64,000 bases of DNA, from NCBI GenBank assembly GCA_966211335.1, contig CBIHNF010000001.1, positions 372,001 through 436,000 on the forward strand, read 5' to 3'. This document shows positions 25,348-33,239 of this stretch, piece by piece (positions within the stretch are counted from its first letter, which is position 1; every line of letters begins with the position of its first letter). The notes beneath the pieces are model-generated. The model was not told the DNA's origin and did no database searches. It saw only the letters and a program-made list of their open reading frames with translations. The DNA is from JAPWJZ01 sp966211335 (GTDB lineage: Bacteria > Pseudomonadota > Alphaproteobacteria > Micavibrionales > UBA2020). Made by a program: the position numbers and the translations under genes.

Positions 25348-25476
25348 GCGCGGTAAACAGCCTTTCCGAGTCGTTTGTGGGCATTCCTTTGAACCACCTC
25401 ATGAATATCGGCTGCGGTGGCGGAGGGGAGGAAACAGGCATATAATTAAGAGATGGTTAACAACCGGGGCGGGACG

Positions 25477-26055
25477 ATGACTTTTAACAGCAAGTTTGTT
25501 GCCTCTGCACTTTCCCTCCAGCTTCTGGGCAGCATTGCGCAGATCCATGGGCTGCAACAGGGACCGGACGAACCGCCGGTAACGCCGACAGCCACAACCG
25601 AAACGACTCCTCAACCACAAAAAACGACCCAATACCGCGAGCCTGTCAATTTCGCCGAAGATATCAGCGCGAGGCTGATGGGCCGGCCGGGCAAGGTGCC
25701 GGTCGCCGCCAGTAGCGACAATTCAAGCAGCCTGGTGGAGCGGGAGGAGAAGGTCCTGTCCTGGTTCGCCGAACCGATGCGCTCCGGCTTTCAATATGAT
25801 GCCCGCGCCCAAAACGAATTGAAGCGCGAAGGCTTCAAGGATGTGGAGATTACCAGCGGCACCTCCAGCTTCACCAATATCATGACCTGCGGGCTTGCCG
25901 CCGGTTTCATCTATCCGACCAGCCTGCCGCCGCAGGGGCTGGGCTTCAAGGCCGAGGCGCCGGACGGCTCCCAAGTCGAGGGCACTGTCTGCTTCGGAGT
26001 CGCCAAAAAGCCGCTGCCGGTGATCGGCAAAACTCTCAGAGGGCCGATGGCTTAA
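25477..26055 (+). CDS. hypothetical protein, 192 residues, possibly exported
   Basis: Starting at ATG 25477 (MTFNSKFVASALSLQLLGSIAQIHG) with a GGGGCGGG-type ribosome site; an ATG 24 bases upstream is possible. The N-terminus is moderately hydrophobic and may be a weak signal peptide. A Thr/Pro-rich linker (TPTATTETTPQPQKTTQ) follows, then a folded region with VLSWFAEPMRSGFQYDARAQ and TSSFTNIMTCGLAAGFIYPTS. Function unknown. It is the first of four plus-strand genes sitting between rsmG and parA. Confidence 0.65.
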   Translation: MTFNSKFVASALSLQLLGSIAQIHGLQQGPDEPPVTPTATTETTPQPQKTTQYREPVNFAEDISARLMGRPGKVPVAASSDNSSSLVEREEKVLSWFAEPMRSGFQYDARAQNELKREGFKDVEITSGTSSFTNIMTCGLAAGFIYPTSLPPQGLGFKAEAPDGSQVEGTVCFGVAKKPLPVIGKTLRGPMA

Positions 26056-26122
26056 GGCGAATTTGTCATTTTTACCAGAGGGTTAACATCATAATTGATG
26101 GTTTCCAGAATTTCTGGTATGC

Positions 26123-26138
26123 TGTTTCACATGAAACA
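26123..26138. promoter_or_regulatory. parS: parS site 3, overlapping a start codon
   Basis: TGTTTCACATGAAACA is the exact reverse complement of parS site 1. Bases 26131-26133 within it are the ATG of the 26131 gene, so ParB bound here would cover the translation start. About 0.8-0.9 kb from sites 1 and 2. Confidence 0.85.
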
Positions 26139-26430
26139 ATTAAGCACCCTTTCTTCCATCTTCAAGAAGGCCGCCCAGTCTGTTGGGCTGCTGCAAAAGA
26201 ATGAGCTGCCGCCGACACCCGCACGCGACCCGAAGCGCCGCACGCAGAAGCAGCGCTCGCAAGCCGCCTTCAATGCGATGCAGAAAATGGAAATCCAGCG
26301 CGAGTTTGAAATCCAGCAGGCGATCAACCAACCGGCCGCGCAGACGCCCGAGCCCGTCGCCATGGAAACCCAGCGCGCCATGAAGCCGATTAAAACCGTG
26401 CGCTTCAAGAAACCCGCCGAGAATGCCTGA
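26131..26430 (+). CDS. hypothetical small basic protein with KTVRFK tail
   Basis: 99 residues from ATG 26131; in-frame ATGs at 26095, 26098 and 26119 could extend it through parS. The protein is helical and highly charged, with DPKRRTQKQRSQAAFNAMQK near residue 36 and MEIQREFEIQQAIN after it. The C-terminus MKPIKTVRFKKPAENA closely resembles the ends of two proteins at 55.1-56.0 kb (MKTVRFKPA and MKPPRFKPP). No family recognised. Its stop overlaps the next gene's start by 8 bases. No ribosome site is obvious at any of the starts. Confidence 0.6.
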   Translation: MKQLSTLSSIFKKAAQSVGLLQKNELPPTPARDPKRRTQKQRSQAAFNAMQKMEIQREFEIQQAINQPAAQTPEPVAMETQRAMKPIKTVRFKKPAENA

Positions 26431-26686
26431 CCTTTCAACTATCACCCCGCAACAGCTGCTCGAATGGGCAGGTGCCGTCACGGGCGTTGCCGGCTCCTTT
26501 ATCATGGCGCAGAACCGCAAGTGGTCGACCTACGCCTGGCCGATCTGGATTGCCTCCAATATCTGCCTTATCGCCTTCGCGGCGCTGGATTCCGCCTATG
26601 GAATCCTTTCCATGCAGCTCGTCTTCCTCGCCATTAACCTGCAGGGTGCGTGGCGCTGGCGGCACAAACAGCCCCTTAAAAATTAA
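26423..26686 (+). CDS. small membrane protein, PnuC-like
   Basis: 87 residues with about three hydrophobic segments: EWAGAVTGVAGSFIMAQ, WPIWIASNICLIAFAAL and SMQLVFLAINLQGAWRWR. The pattern GSFIMAQNRKWSTYAWPIWIASN and the end INLQGAWRWR resemble part of PnuC-type nicotinamide riboside transporters, or the small PnuC-like proteins; length is only about half. It overlaps the preceding gene by 8 bases, so both are probably translated from one message. Substrate unproven. Confidence 0.65.
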   Translation: MPDLSTITPQQLLEWAGAVTGVAGSFIMAQNRKWSTYAWPIWIASNICLIAFAALDSAYGILSMQLVFLAINLQGAWRWRHKQPLKN

Positions 26687-26764
26687 CAATCCCTTAAGAC
26701 TCGGGCTGCTATACTGAAATCTGGAGAGAAACCCTTTTAACCTCGCAGAAAGCGGGATAATTCC

Positions 26765-27460
26765 TTGTCCAAGATTTCAGACGCACAAGCATATCTCGCC
26801 ACGTTCAAGGCGACTTTCACCGCAACGACGCGGCTGCTTGTTGCTGGCAAGGCCGATCTTGTTTTCACCAACCTCGCGAAATCCGTCACCGCTGATACCG
26901 CCTTTACAGCGCTGAAGCGCCGCCGTACCGATGAAGCCGTCAGTATCGCGCAGGCGAATAACAGCGGCGGCGATGCGAACACCATTGCCAAACAGGTCGG
27001 CACGCTGCGCGTCAACTTCGCGCGCACGGGGCTGCAGTCCTTGCAGCAGGTGATCCTTGATAAATCATCCACCGCGGTAAACCTTGTCGCCGGTTTCAAC
27101 AGCCTCGCGCAGGAAACGCTGACCGGCGTGCAAAGCTATATCAGCGGCGCACAAAACGGCGGCTTCAACCAGACGGCCGACAATACCTTCGCCGGCAACG
27201 CGCAATCCGTCATCAATAGCATCCGCCGCCTGCTGGTCACGCAGGAAGGGCGGCTGAAGGGCGAGAATGTTTATTATAGCGCTGATCTGGCCAATGCCAA
27301 AAAGGCCCTCAGCGCCGCCGAGGCCGCATTGACAGGGTTGAAAACCGACAGCGCCGCAGCCGCACAGGCCGCCGCCAACCCGCCCGCGACGGATCCCGCC
27401 GCAGACGATCCCTCGACCGTGCCGGTCAGCACGACGCCGACGCTGGACGTCACGGCTTAA
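26765..27460 (+). CDS. hypothetical protein, 231 residues
   Basis: The frame starts with TTG at 26765 (MSKISDAQAYLATFK), with GCGGGA about 9 bases upstream; no ATG fits the full helical domain. The protein is almost all helical, Ala/Thr/Leu-rich, with no signal peptide, and ends in a Pro/Thr/Asp-rich tail (PATDPAADDPSTVPVST). It meets rsmG head-on with 22 bases between. No family recognised; the composition resembles a surface or secreted filament-type protein, but that is impression only. Confidence 0.65.
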   Translation: MSKISDAQAYLATFKATFTATTRLLVAGKADLVFTNLAKSVTADTAFTALKRRRTDEAVSIAQANNSGGDANTIAKQVGTLRVNFARTGLQSLQQVILDKSSTAVNLVAGFNSLAQETLTGVQSYISGAQNGGFNQTADNTFAGNAQSVINSIRRLLVTQEGRLKGENVYYSADLANAKKALSAAEAALTGLKTDSAAAAQAAANPPATDPAADDPSTVPVSTTPTLDVTA

Positions 27461-27482
27461 CATCAGAATATTTTACGTAAGA

Positions 27483-28109
27483 TTATAGCTTCCGCTTCAG
27501 CTCGCGGATGCGCAGAATTTTGCCCGCCATATCCGTCTCGCTCGGGAAGATTTCGAGGGCGAATTCCCAGTCTTTCGACGCGGTTTCAATTTCCTCGTGA
27601 TACTGCAGGCCCTTGGAGAACAAGCCGTAGCATTCATGGCCCGCCGTCGTCATGCGGTGCATGTGGCCGAGGAGATCGGTCAAGGGAGCGAGCGCGCGCG
27701 CCGTCATCACATCCATCTTTTCAATTTTGGTATCTTCGGCGCGGATGTCGTGGACGGTCACCTTTGTATCCGTCGCGCGTGCCACTTCGCGCAAAAACGT
27801 CGCCTTGCGCTGGTCTGACTCAACCAAATGAACATCGGCAACGCCAAGAATGGCAAGGACGAGCCCGGGGAAGCCCGCGCCAGAGCCAATATCCACCAGC
27901 TTCACATCCACATTCGGGATGTAGCGCAGCATCTGCGCGCTATCAAAAATATGACGGCTGCCGATATCATCCAGCGTCGAGGGGCCGACAAGGTTGATGG
28001 CCTTCTGCCACTTCACCAGCAGCTGTTCGTAAATGTCGAATTTCGCCAGCGTATCGGGCAGCACGTAAAAACCATGCCGCTCGAGGCTTTTTTCAATATT
28101 GCTAGGCAA
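27483..28109 (-). CDS. rsmG: 16S rRNA (guanine527-N7) methyltransferase RsmG
   Basis: 208 residues if TTG at 28109 is the start; it overlaps the mnmG end by 8 bases. Family motifs: LLVKWQKAINLVGPSTLDDI, HIFDSAQML, VDIGSGAGFPGLVLAI (SAM site) and HLVESDQRKATFLREVAR. RsmG (GidB) methylates G527 of 16S rRNA. An ATG 42 bases further up (28151) is possible but would overlap mnmG by 50 bases. The mnmG-rsmG order is the classic one near bacterial origins. Confidence 0.93.
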   Translation of the reverse strand: MPSNIEKSLERHGFYVLPDTLAKFDIYEQLLVKWQKAINLVGPSTLDDIGSRHIFDSAQMLRYIPNVDVKLVDIGSGAGFPGLVLAILGVADVHLVESDQRKATFLREVARATDTKVTVHDIRAEDTKIEKMDVMTARALAPLTDLLGHMHRMTTAGHECYGLFSKGLQYHEEIETASKDWEFALEIFPSETDMAGKILRIRELKRKL

Positions 28110-29973
28110 CTTGGCGCTCCGGTTTGCGTTTAATGTAGCGCAGCAGCGCAACCAGCGCCGCCGGCGTGACGCCGGGGATGCGCGCCGCCGCGCCCAAAGT
28201 ATCGGGGCGGTGCTTGCCCAGCTTCAGGCGCATTTCGTTCGACAGGCTGCCGACAAGCGTGAAGTCGAGGTCTTTCGGCAGTTCCAGCGCTTCATCGCGG
28301 CGGAAGGCTTTAATATCCGCTTCCTGCCGCTGGATGTAGCCGGCATAGCGCGCGTCAATTTCCACCTGCTCCACAATATCAGGCGCGATATTGCCAAGCT
28401 CCGGCCAGCGGGCTGTGAGCGCCGCAATTGAAATATCGGGGTAGCGCATCAGGTCATGCACCGAACGGCGCGTGCCATCCTGGTTCACTTTGAATCCCAT
28501 GCGCTCCAGCTCCACCGGCAGGGCGGTGAGGCCATTCACCAGCTCGCGCGCTTCGTCGAGCGCTTGCGCTTTCTTTTCAAAGACAGCGGCACGGGTTGCA
28601 CCCACGCAGCCAATTGAAATACCGGCGGGCGTCAGGCGCTGGTCGGCATTGTCGGCGCGCAGCATGAGGCGGTATTCCGCGCGCGAAGTAAACATGCGGT
28701 AGGGCTCCGACACGCCTTGCGTGACCAGATCGTCAATCATGACGCCGATATAACCATCCGCGCGGTCGAGGATAAATTCGTTCGCATTGCCCGCGGCGCG
28801 GAAGGCGGCGTTGATACCGGCGATCAGCCCTTGCGCACCGGCTTCTTCATATCCCGTGGTACCGTTGATCTGCCCCGCGAGGAAAAGGCCTTTTTGCGCC
28901 TTTACTTCCAGCGTGCGTGTCAGGGCACGGGGGTCGACGTAATCATATTCAATCGCATAGCCCGGCACGAAGATTTTAACATTCTCAAGGCCCGGGATGG
29001 TGCGGATGAGTTTATCCTGCACATCTTCCGGCAGGCTGGTCGAAATGCCGTTGGGATAGACGGTCGGGTCATCAAGCCCTTCGGGCTCCAAGAATATCTG
29101 GTGACGTTCCTTATCCGCAAAGCGCACGACCTTGTCTTCGATCGACGGGCAGTAGCGGGGGCCGGAAGATTTAATCTGCCCCGAATACATCGGCGCCACA
29201 TGCAGGTTATCGCGGATGACCTGATGCGTGTTTTCATTCGTATAGGTGATAAAGCAGGAAATCTGCGGCACGGTGATCGTGTCGTTCAGGAAGGAGAACG
29301 GCAGCGGGGGTTTGTCGCCCGGTTGTTCTTCCAGCTGCGACCAGTCAATGGTGCGGCCATCAAGCCGCGCGGGCGTGCCTGTCTTCAAACGGCCGAGCGG
29401 CAGTTTCAATCTTTCGAGCGAGAGGGCGAGGCCGACGGAAGGCTTCTCGCCAATGCGTCCGGCTTCATGCGTGTTCGTGCCGCGGTGGATGATGCCGCGC
29501 AGGAAGGTGCCGGTGGTAATCACAATCGCGCCGCAGGTGAATGTGGTGCCGGTGCCGCTCATGATGCCGGTAATATTGCCGTCGCCATCGCGCAGGATAT
29601 CTTCCGCGCTGTCGCCGATGACGGTGAGGTTCGGGTAGTTCAGCAGCATCTCCGACATGTTTTCGCGGTAGAGCTTGCGGTCTGCCTGCGCACGGGGGCC
29701 GCGCACGGCCGCGCCCTTGCTAGCGTTCAGCATACGGAACTGGATGCCGGCTTTATCAATGACGCGGCCCATCATGCCGTCCAGCGCGTCGATTTCGCGG
29801 ACAAGGTGGCCTTTGCCCAAACCGCCGATGGCCGGGTTGCAGGACATGACGCCCAGATTGTCGATTCGATTGGTCAGCAGCAGCGTATTCGCGCCCATGC
29901 GTGCGGAAGCCGCCGCCGCTTCACAGCCGGCATGACCCCCACCGACAACAATGACATCGAATTTAGCATTCAT
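28102..29973 (-). CDS. mnmG: tRNA 5-carboxymethylaminomethyluridine modification enzyme MnmG
   Basis: 623 residues, full length. The FAD-binding N-terminus is VIVVGGGHAGCEAAAASARMG, followed by SCNPAIGGLGKGHLVREIDALDG split across residues 44-66. GRLKTGTPARLDGRTIDW and YCPSIEDKVVRFADK are family signatures. With MnmE (mnmE lies at 53.8 kb) it modifies U34 of several tRNAs. It is in one operon with rsmG. Confidence 0.97.
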   Translation of the reverse strand: MNAKFDVIVVGGGHAGCEAAAASARMGANTLLLTNRIDNLGVMSCNPAIGGLGKGHLVREIDALDGMMGRVIDKAGIQFRMLNASKGAAVRGPRAQADRKLYRENMSEMLLNYPNLTVIGDSAEDILRDGDGNITGIMSGTGTTFTCGAIVITTGTFLRGIIHRGTNTHEAGRIGEKPSVGLALSLERLKLPLGRLKTGTPARLDGRTIDWSQLEEQPGDKPPLPFSFLNDTITVPQISCFITYTNENTHQVIRDNLHVAPMYSGQIKSSGPRYCPSIEDKVVRFADKERHQIFLEPEGLDDPTVYPNGISTSLPEDVQDKLIRTIPGLENVKIFVPGYAIEYDYVDPRALTRTLEVKAQKGLFLAGQINGTTGYEEAGAQGLIAGINAAFRAAGNANEFILDRADGYIGVMIDDLVTQGVSEPYRMFTSRAEYRLMLRADNADQRLTPAGISIGCVGATRAAVFEKKAQALDEARELVNGLTALPVELERMGFKVNQDGTRRSVHDLMRYPDISIAALTARWPELGNIAPDIVEQVEIDARYAGYIQRQEADIKAFRRDEALELPKDLDFTLVGSLSNEMRLKLGKHRPDTLGAAARIPGVTPAALVALLRYIKRKPERQVA

Positions 29974-30031
29974 TTCAGCGACTTACAAAGTTATGTTACG
30001 TAAATACCACAAATATCCGACAGAAGTTAAC

Positions 30032-30083
30032 TTTTGCGGTATAATTGGCGTTAAGGAAAATGATTAACCCAATTGCCGCAAAA
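30032..30083. repeat. large imperfect inverted repeat
   Basis: The left arm 30032-30054 starts TTTTGCGG and ends GTTAA; the right arm 30064-30083 starts TTAACC and ends CCGCAAAA. Outer 8 and inner 5 bases pair, with a small internal bulge (TATA against CA). It lies between mnmG and the divergent 30119 gene and includes TATAAT at 30040-30045. Confidence 0.6.
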
Positions 30084-30118
30084 GGGCAAGCATCGATTAG
30101 GTAGGCTCAATTTACCCC

Positions 30119-30514
30119 ATGGTCAGGCTAAAGGGCAAAGATAACCTTGATGATGTCGCCGGCCGCCTCAAAAGCGGCTTCGGGGACGTTATGCTTGTCC
30201 AGCTGCAGGGCCAGCTTATCGCCATCCAGCCCGAAGGGGCGCAAGGACAGGCGATTGGCCTCCTCAACACCTTCCTCGCCGCCGCCGAAAAGCTGGAGAG
30301 CCGTGAAAACGTCTTCAACTCCCGCGCGCGGAAATCCCAAGGGCCGGATCTCAAAGGCAACCTGCGCCCCGCCGACCATTTCGCCGCCATCAAAGTTTTC
30401 AACGCCGCCAAGCAGAACCTGCTCGGCTTCGACGACACCACCGGCCAGCGCATCGTGACACTGGTCGAAGACCGCATCGCCAACAAATCCCGCGGGCCGA
30501 AGACGACGGTTTAA
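30119..30514 (+). CDS. hypothetical protein, 131 residues
   Basis: ATG at 30119 gives MVRLKGKDNLDDVAGRLKSG. The protein is soluble, mixed alpha/beta, with GDVMLVQLQGQLIAIQPEG near residue 24 and a basic tail DRIANKSRGPKTTV. No ribosome site is clear. No family recognised. Followed after 6 bases by a 44-residue membrane peptide gene. Confidence 0.65.
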   Translation: MVRLKGKDNLDDVAGRLKSGFGDVMLVQLQGQLIAIQPEGAQGQAIGLLNTFLAAAEKLESRENVFNSRARKSQGPDLKGNLRPADHFAAIKVFNAAKQNLLGFDDTTGQRIVTLVEDRIANKSRGPKTTV

Positions 30515-30520
30515 ATCTAA

Positions 30521-30655
30521 ATGACAAAGCGCAAAAAAATAGTCATTGGTGTTTTAGCGAGTTGTTTTCTAATTCTCACACTATTTGTGGTTTCAACATC
30601 GAAGCCTGTCGGCTCTGGGTTCCAGCACGACTTAGTGATTTACATCGGCAAATAA
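30521..30655 (+). CDS. small single-span membrane protein, 44 residues
   Basis: ATG at 30521 opens 44 codons to TAA at 30653-30655, 6 bases after the preceding gene and directly before a terminator. A basic start (MTKRKK) is followed by a clean membrane segment IVIGVLASCFLILTLFVV and a short polar outside tail (KPVGSGFQHDLVIYIGK). It is more AT-rich than the flanking gene. The orientation rule suggests N-in. No family. Confidence 0.55.
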   Translation: MTKRKKIVIGVLASCFLILTLFVVSTSKPVGSGFQHDLVIYIGK

Positions 30656-30658
30656 AAA

Positions 30659-30691
30659 ACGCCGCGAAGGAATAACCCTCGCGGCGTTTTT
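30659..30691. terminator. bidirectional Rho-independent terminator
   Basis: AACGCCGCGA (30659-30668) and TCGCGGCGTT (30681-30690) pair with a 12-base loop, bounded by A and T tracts. It separates the plus-strand pair from the convergent gene at 30705. Confidence 0.85.
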
Positions 30692-30704
30692 AAAAATCAG
30701 AAAA

Positions 30705-31178
30705 TCACATGCCGAAGTGCAGCTGCTTTTTGAATTGCGGCTGCGGGGCTTTGGCGCGTTTGGCGTTTTGCTTGATGGCTGCGGCAAAACGTTGCCCCAG
30801 TTGCGAGGCTTTGAAAGCGGGGCCGCCGATATCGTGGGAGAGTTGCGCGCGCGGCGCGGCTTCAGCACCCGCCGGTTCCTTGCGGTCGAAGAGAGAAACA
30901 ATGCCCTTTGTGGCCAGCGCCGTGACGCCCGCCGCAACCAGCGTGCCGACGACGACGACAGGCATCGCCATCGCGCCCAGCACAAAGCCGCCGAAGATGC
31001 CGGCACCCGCCAGCGGAATGGCGCCGCCAAGGCCGATCGCGCTCATCGCCGCGCTTGCGGTCGCCCAGCCGCCGGCGACAGCGCCGATAAAGGGCGAGAA
31101 CAGGGCCGTGGTGAGGCCAAGGCCGAGCACCAGTTTGCCAACGCGGGAGGCCGCGACATCCGAAGTCTTCTTGATCAT
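30705..31178 (-). CDS. hypothetical membrane protein, Gly/Ala-rich
   Basis: 157 residues: a short charged start (MIKKTSDVAASRVGK), then three close hydrophobic stretches (LVLGLGLTTALFSPFIGAVA, AMSAIGLGGAIPLAGAGIFG, MAMPVVVVGTLVAAGVTALA) that could be membrane hairpins, and a basic soluble tail from about residue 97. No family recognised. The ATG at 31178 has an AGGAGAAG ribosome site. Confidence 0.65.
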   Translation of the reverse strand: MIKKTSDVAASRVGKLVLGLGLTTALFSPFIGAVAGGWATASAAMSAIGLGGAIPLAGAGIFGGFVLGAMAMPVVVVGTLVAAGVTALATKGIVSLFDRKEPAGAEAAPRAQLSHDIGGPAFKASQLGQRFAAAIKQNAKRAKAPQPQFKKQLHFGM

Positions 31179-31353
31179 GGGGTAAGCTTCTCCTGAAAAA
31201 CGTAAAAGGTTTGTAATGGAAAGCTGCCAACATCCTCCTGCGATTTGGGTTCACTGTCAATGCAGGCGGCTTATGGAATAGGGATTAAGCTGTTTGTTAA
31301 CAAGCGACACCGCATAATGGGAAGGCACGGCAAATGCAAAAGGGTCACTTCCG

Positions 31354-32211
31354 ATGTTCCTCCCCATCTCCGACGAAAACGAACACGGCCACCGCTACCA
31401 CCATCAGGATTTCATCCAGTACAGTCTGATCATCGCGTCCGTCGTCATGTACGCCGTGACGTTTTACATGCAACATTGGATGCCCGGCGCATTGATCATG
31501 CTCGAGCAGCATTGGACGTTCTTACCAAACGAATACCTCGGCGCCGACTTCCCGATCCTGCCTTTTGGCGAGCGCCTCGCCCGCATCGGCAACATGCTGG
31601 CGGATCACGGCTTTAAGGTCAGTGGCAAAATCATCCTCTCCTCATTCCTGCATGGCAGCGTTGCCCATCTCGCGGGCAACATGTTCATTCTGTGGATGCT
31701 CGGCGACAATATTGAATACGCCATGGGACACCTGCGCTATCTGCTGTTTTACCTCTTCGTTGCCATGTTCAGCCAGATCCTCGAACTCTTCGCTTTCACG
31801 GCGGCTTATAACGGTCCCAGCATCGGCGCCTCAGGGGCCATCATGGGCGTTGCCGGGGCATATATGTTTTACTTTCCCAAGGCGCGGGTGAATATTTTTT
31901 ACATCACAACAAAAATATGGCCGATCTTCCCGCGTGAATGGACGGCCGGCTTCACCAGCATCCCGGCGCGGCTTTTCATCGGCTTTTTCGCCGTCACCGA
32001 CATAATCACCGCCTACAAGGGGTGGGGCACGGATTACGAACACATCGGCGTTTGGGCACATGTCATCGGTTTCCTCTTAGGCCTGGCGCTCGCCTGGCCA
32101 CTGTGCAAGTACAGCGTCGATGAAATGCAGCAGCCGCGCGTCATAGAGCCCTTTCAAAAGCCGCTGCGCGAATTCCTGCACGACCACGACCCCTGGGGCG
32201 ACGCCAGGTAA
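31354..32211 (+). CDS. rhomboid-family intramembrane serine protease
   Basis: 285 residues with about six membrane segments. The catalytic Ser is in GPSIGASGAIMGVAGAY (GxSx-type GASGA), and the catalytic His in the segment HIGVWAHVIGFLLGLAL. HLAGNMFILWMLGDNIE is the rhomboid-typical segment with H and N contacts (HLAGNM). A long loop between the first two segments (PNEYLGADFPILPFGERLAR) is family-typical. It cleaves transmembrane substrates in the inner membrane; substrate unknown. The stop is 8 bases from the convergent adenosine deaminase gene. Confidence 0.88.
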   Translation: MFLPISDENEHGHRYHHQDFIQYSLIIASVVMYAVTFYMQHWMPGALIMLEQHWTFLPNEYLGADFPILPFGERLARIGNMLADHGFKVSGKIILSSFLHGSVAHLAGNMFILWMLGDNIEYAMGHLRYLLFYLFVAMFSQILELFAFTAAYNGPSIGASGAIMGVAGAYMFYFPKARVNIFYITTKIWPIFPREWTAGFTSIPARLFIGFFAVTDIITAYKGWGTDYEHIGVWAHVIGFLLGLALAWPLCKYSVDEMQQPRVIEPFQKPLREFLHDHDPWGDAR

Positions 32212-32219
32212 TCCCGTCG

Positions 32220-33227
32220 TTAAAGTTTTTTGAAAAGCTTTGCGCGTGTCGCATCATCGACGAAAGCTTCTTCAATTGCATTCTTCGTCAGCTGCAGAAG
32301 TTCATTGTCGTTGAAGCCGAAGTGATCACGCGCGATCTGGTATTCCTGACCGATGGAGCTGCCGAAGAAGCTCGGGTCATCCGACCCCAGCACCACCTTC
32401 AGACCCATATCAAAGAATTTGCGCAAGGGGTGGCTGGCGTAGTCGGGATAAACTTTCAGCGCCATGTTGGAGGAGACGCAGACTTCCGGCACGGCCTTGA
32501 TGGATTGCAGTTCGCGTATTAAATTTGCATCTTCAATCGCCCGCACCATATGCCCGAAGCGGCGGAGGTGCAGAATATCCCGCGCCTGCCGGACGGTTGC
32601 GGGGCCGGAGGCTTCCCCCGCATGTGCCGTGCGCTTTAATTTTCCTGCCGCCTCGAAAGCCGGTTTGAAATCCGCAATCGTGCCGGCGTTTTCGTCCCCC
32701 GCCATGCCAAAGCCTGTCACCAGCGGATGCGGGTGCTGCGCGGTCACCTGCCCCACATGCAGGGCTTTCTCGGCGCCATAATGGCGGACGCAGGTTGAAA
32801 TCATGCGGGCTTCAATGCCTGTCTCCTCCCGCGCTTTATCAATCCCCGCCGTAATCGCGTCCAGCATCTGCGGATAGGAGAGGCCGACCATCGCGCCGTG
32901 GTCGGCGGAAATGGTGAGCTCCGCATAAATGCAGCCCTCAAACCCCACGCGGGATAAATAATCAAAGGTGATATCGGTGTAATCCTCCGCCCGCTTCATG
33001 ACGGCAGTCGCGGCATCATAGGCCGTCAGGAAAGACACCAGCGATTCAGCGGCTGTGTTTCCCGCCGCCCAATTGAATGTCGCGCCGGAAGCGCTCTCGA
33101 GCTCAGGTACCAGCTGCACGCTATTTCTTGCGGCAATCTTCTTCGCCATATCGGGCGTAATCGTGCCTTCAAGGTGGACATGCATATCCGCCGTCGGCAG
33201 CTTCGCGAAAGTCTTGTCGAATATCAT
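32220..33227 (-). CDS. add: adenosine deaminase family protein
   Basis: 335 residues from ATG at 33227, beginning MIFDKTFAKLPTADMHVHLEG; the two zinc histidines are in MHVHLEG. The other family markers are AHAGEASG, the GHMVRAIED (GHG in most ADAs, here GHM) and GSDDPSFFGSS with the acidic ligand. It deaminates adenosine or adenine; the split between the two (ADD versus adenine deaminase type) cannot be decided here. The thiolase gene ends 13 bases upstream, so the two may share a message. Confidence 0.82.
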   Translation of the reverse strand: MIFDKTFAKLPTADMHVHLEGTITPDMAKKIAARNSVQLVPELESASGATFNWAAGNTAAESLVSFLTAYDAATAVMKRAEDYTDITFDYLSRVGFEGCIYAELTISADHGAMVGLSYPQMLDAITAGIDKAREETGIEARMISTCVRHYGAEKALHVGQVTAQHPHPLVTGFGMAGDENAGTIADFKPAFEAAGKLKRTAHAGEASGPATVRQARDILHLRRFGHMVRAIEDANLIRELQSIKAVPEVCVSSNMALKVYPDYASHPLRKFFDMGLKVVLGSDDPSFFGSSIGQEYQIARDHFGFNDNELLQLTKNAIEEAFVDDATRAKLFKKL

Positions 33228-33239
33228 ACCCGCCAAGAA

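Larger units (their letters stand above)
25140..25476. other. parS-containing intergenic region upstream of parA
   Basis: 337 bases between the divergent parA and the 25477 gene. It holds two parS sites (25197-25212 and 25332-25347) and between them a strongly AT-rich stretch (about 25250-25310, including ATAAAATAATTTATATATTT). The parA promoter must be here; a perfect -35/-10 pair is not obvious. TATAAT at 25441-25446 could be a -10 element for the plus-strand gene, but no good -35 is seen. Confidence 0.6.

Noticed and set aside
28717..30003. A 428-codon rightward open frame
   Set aside because: Antisense to mnmG, no motif; same reason as above.
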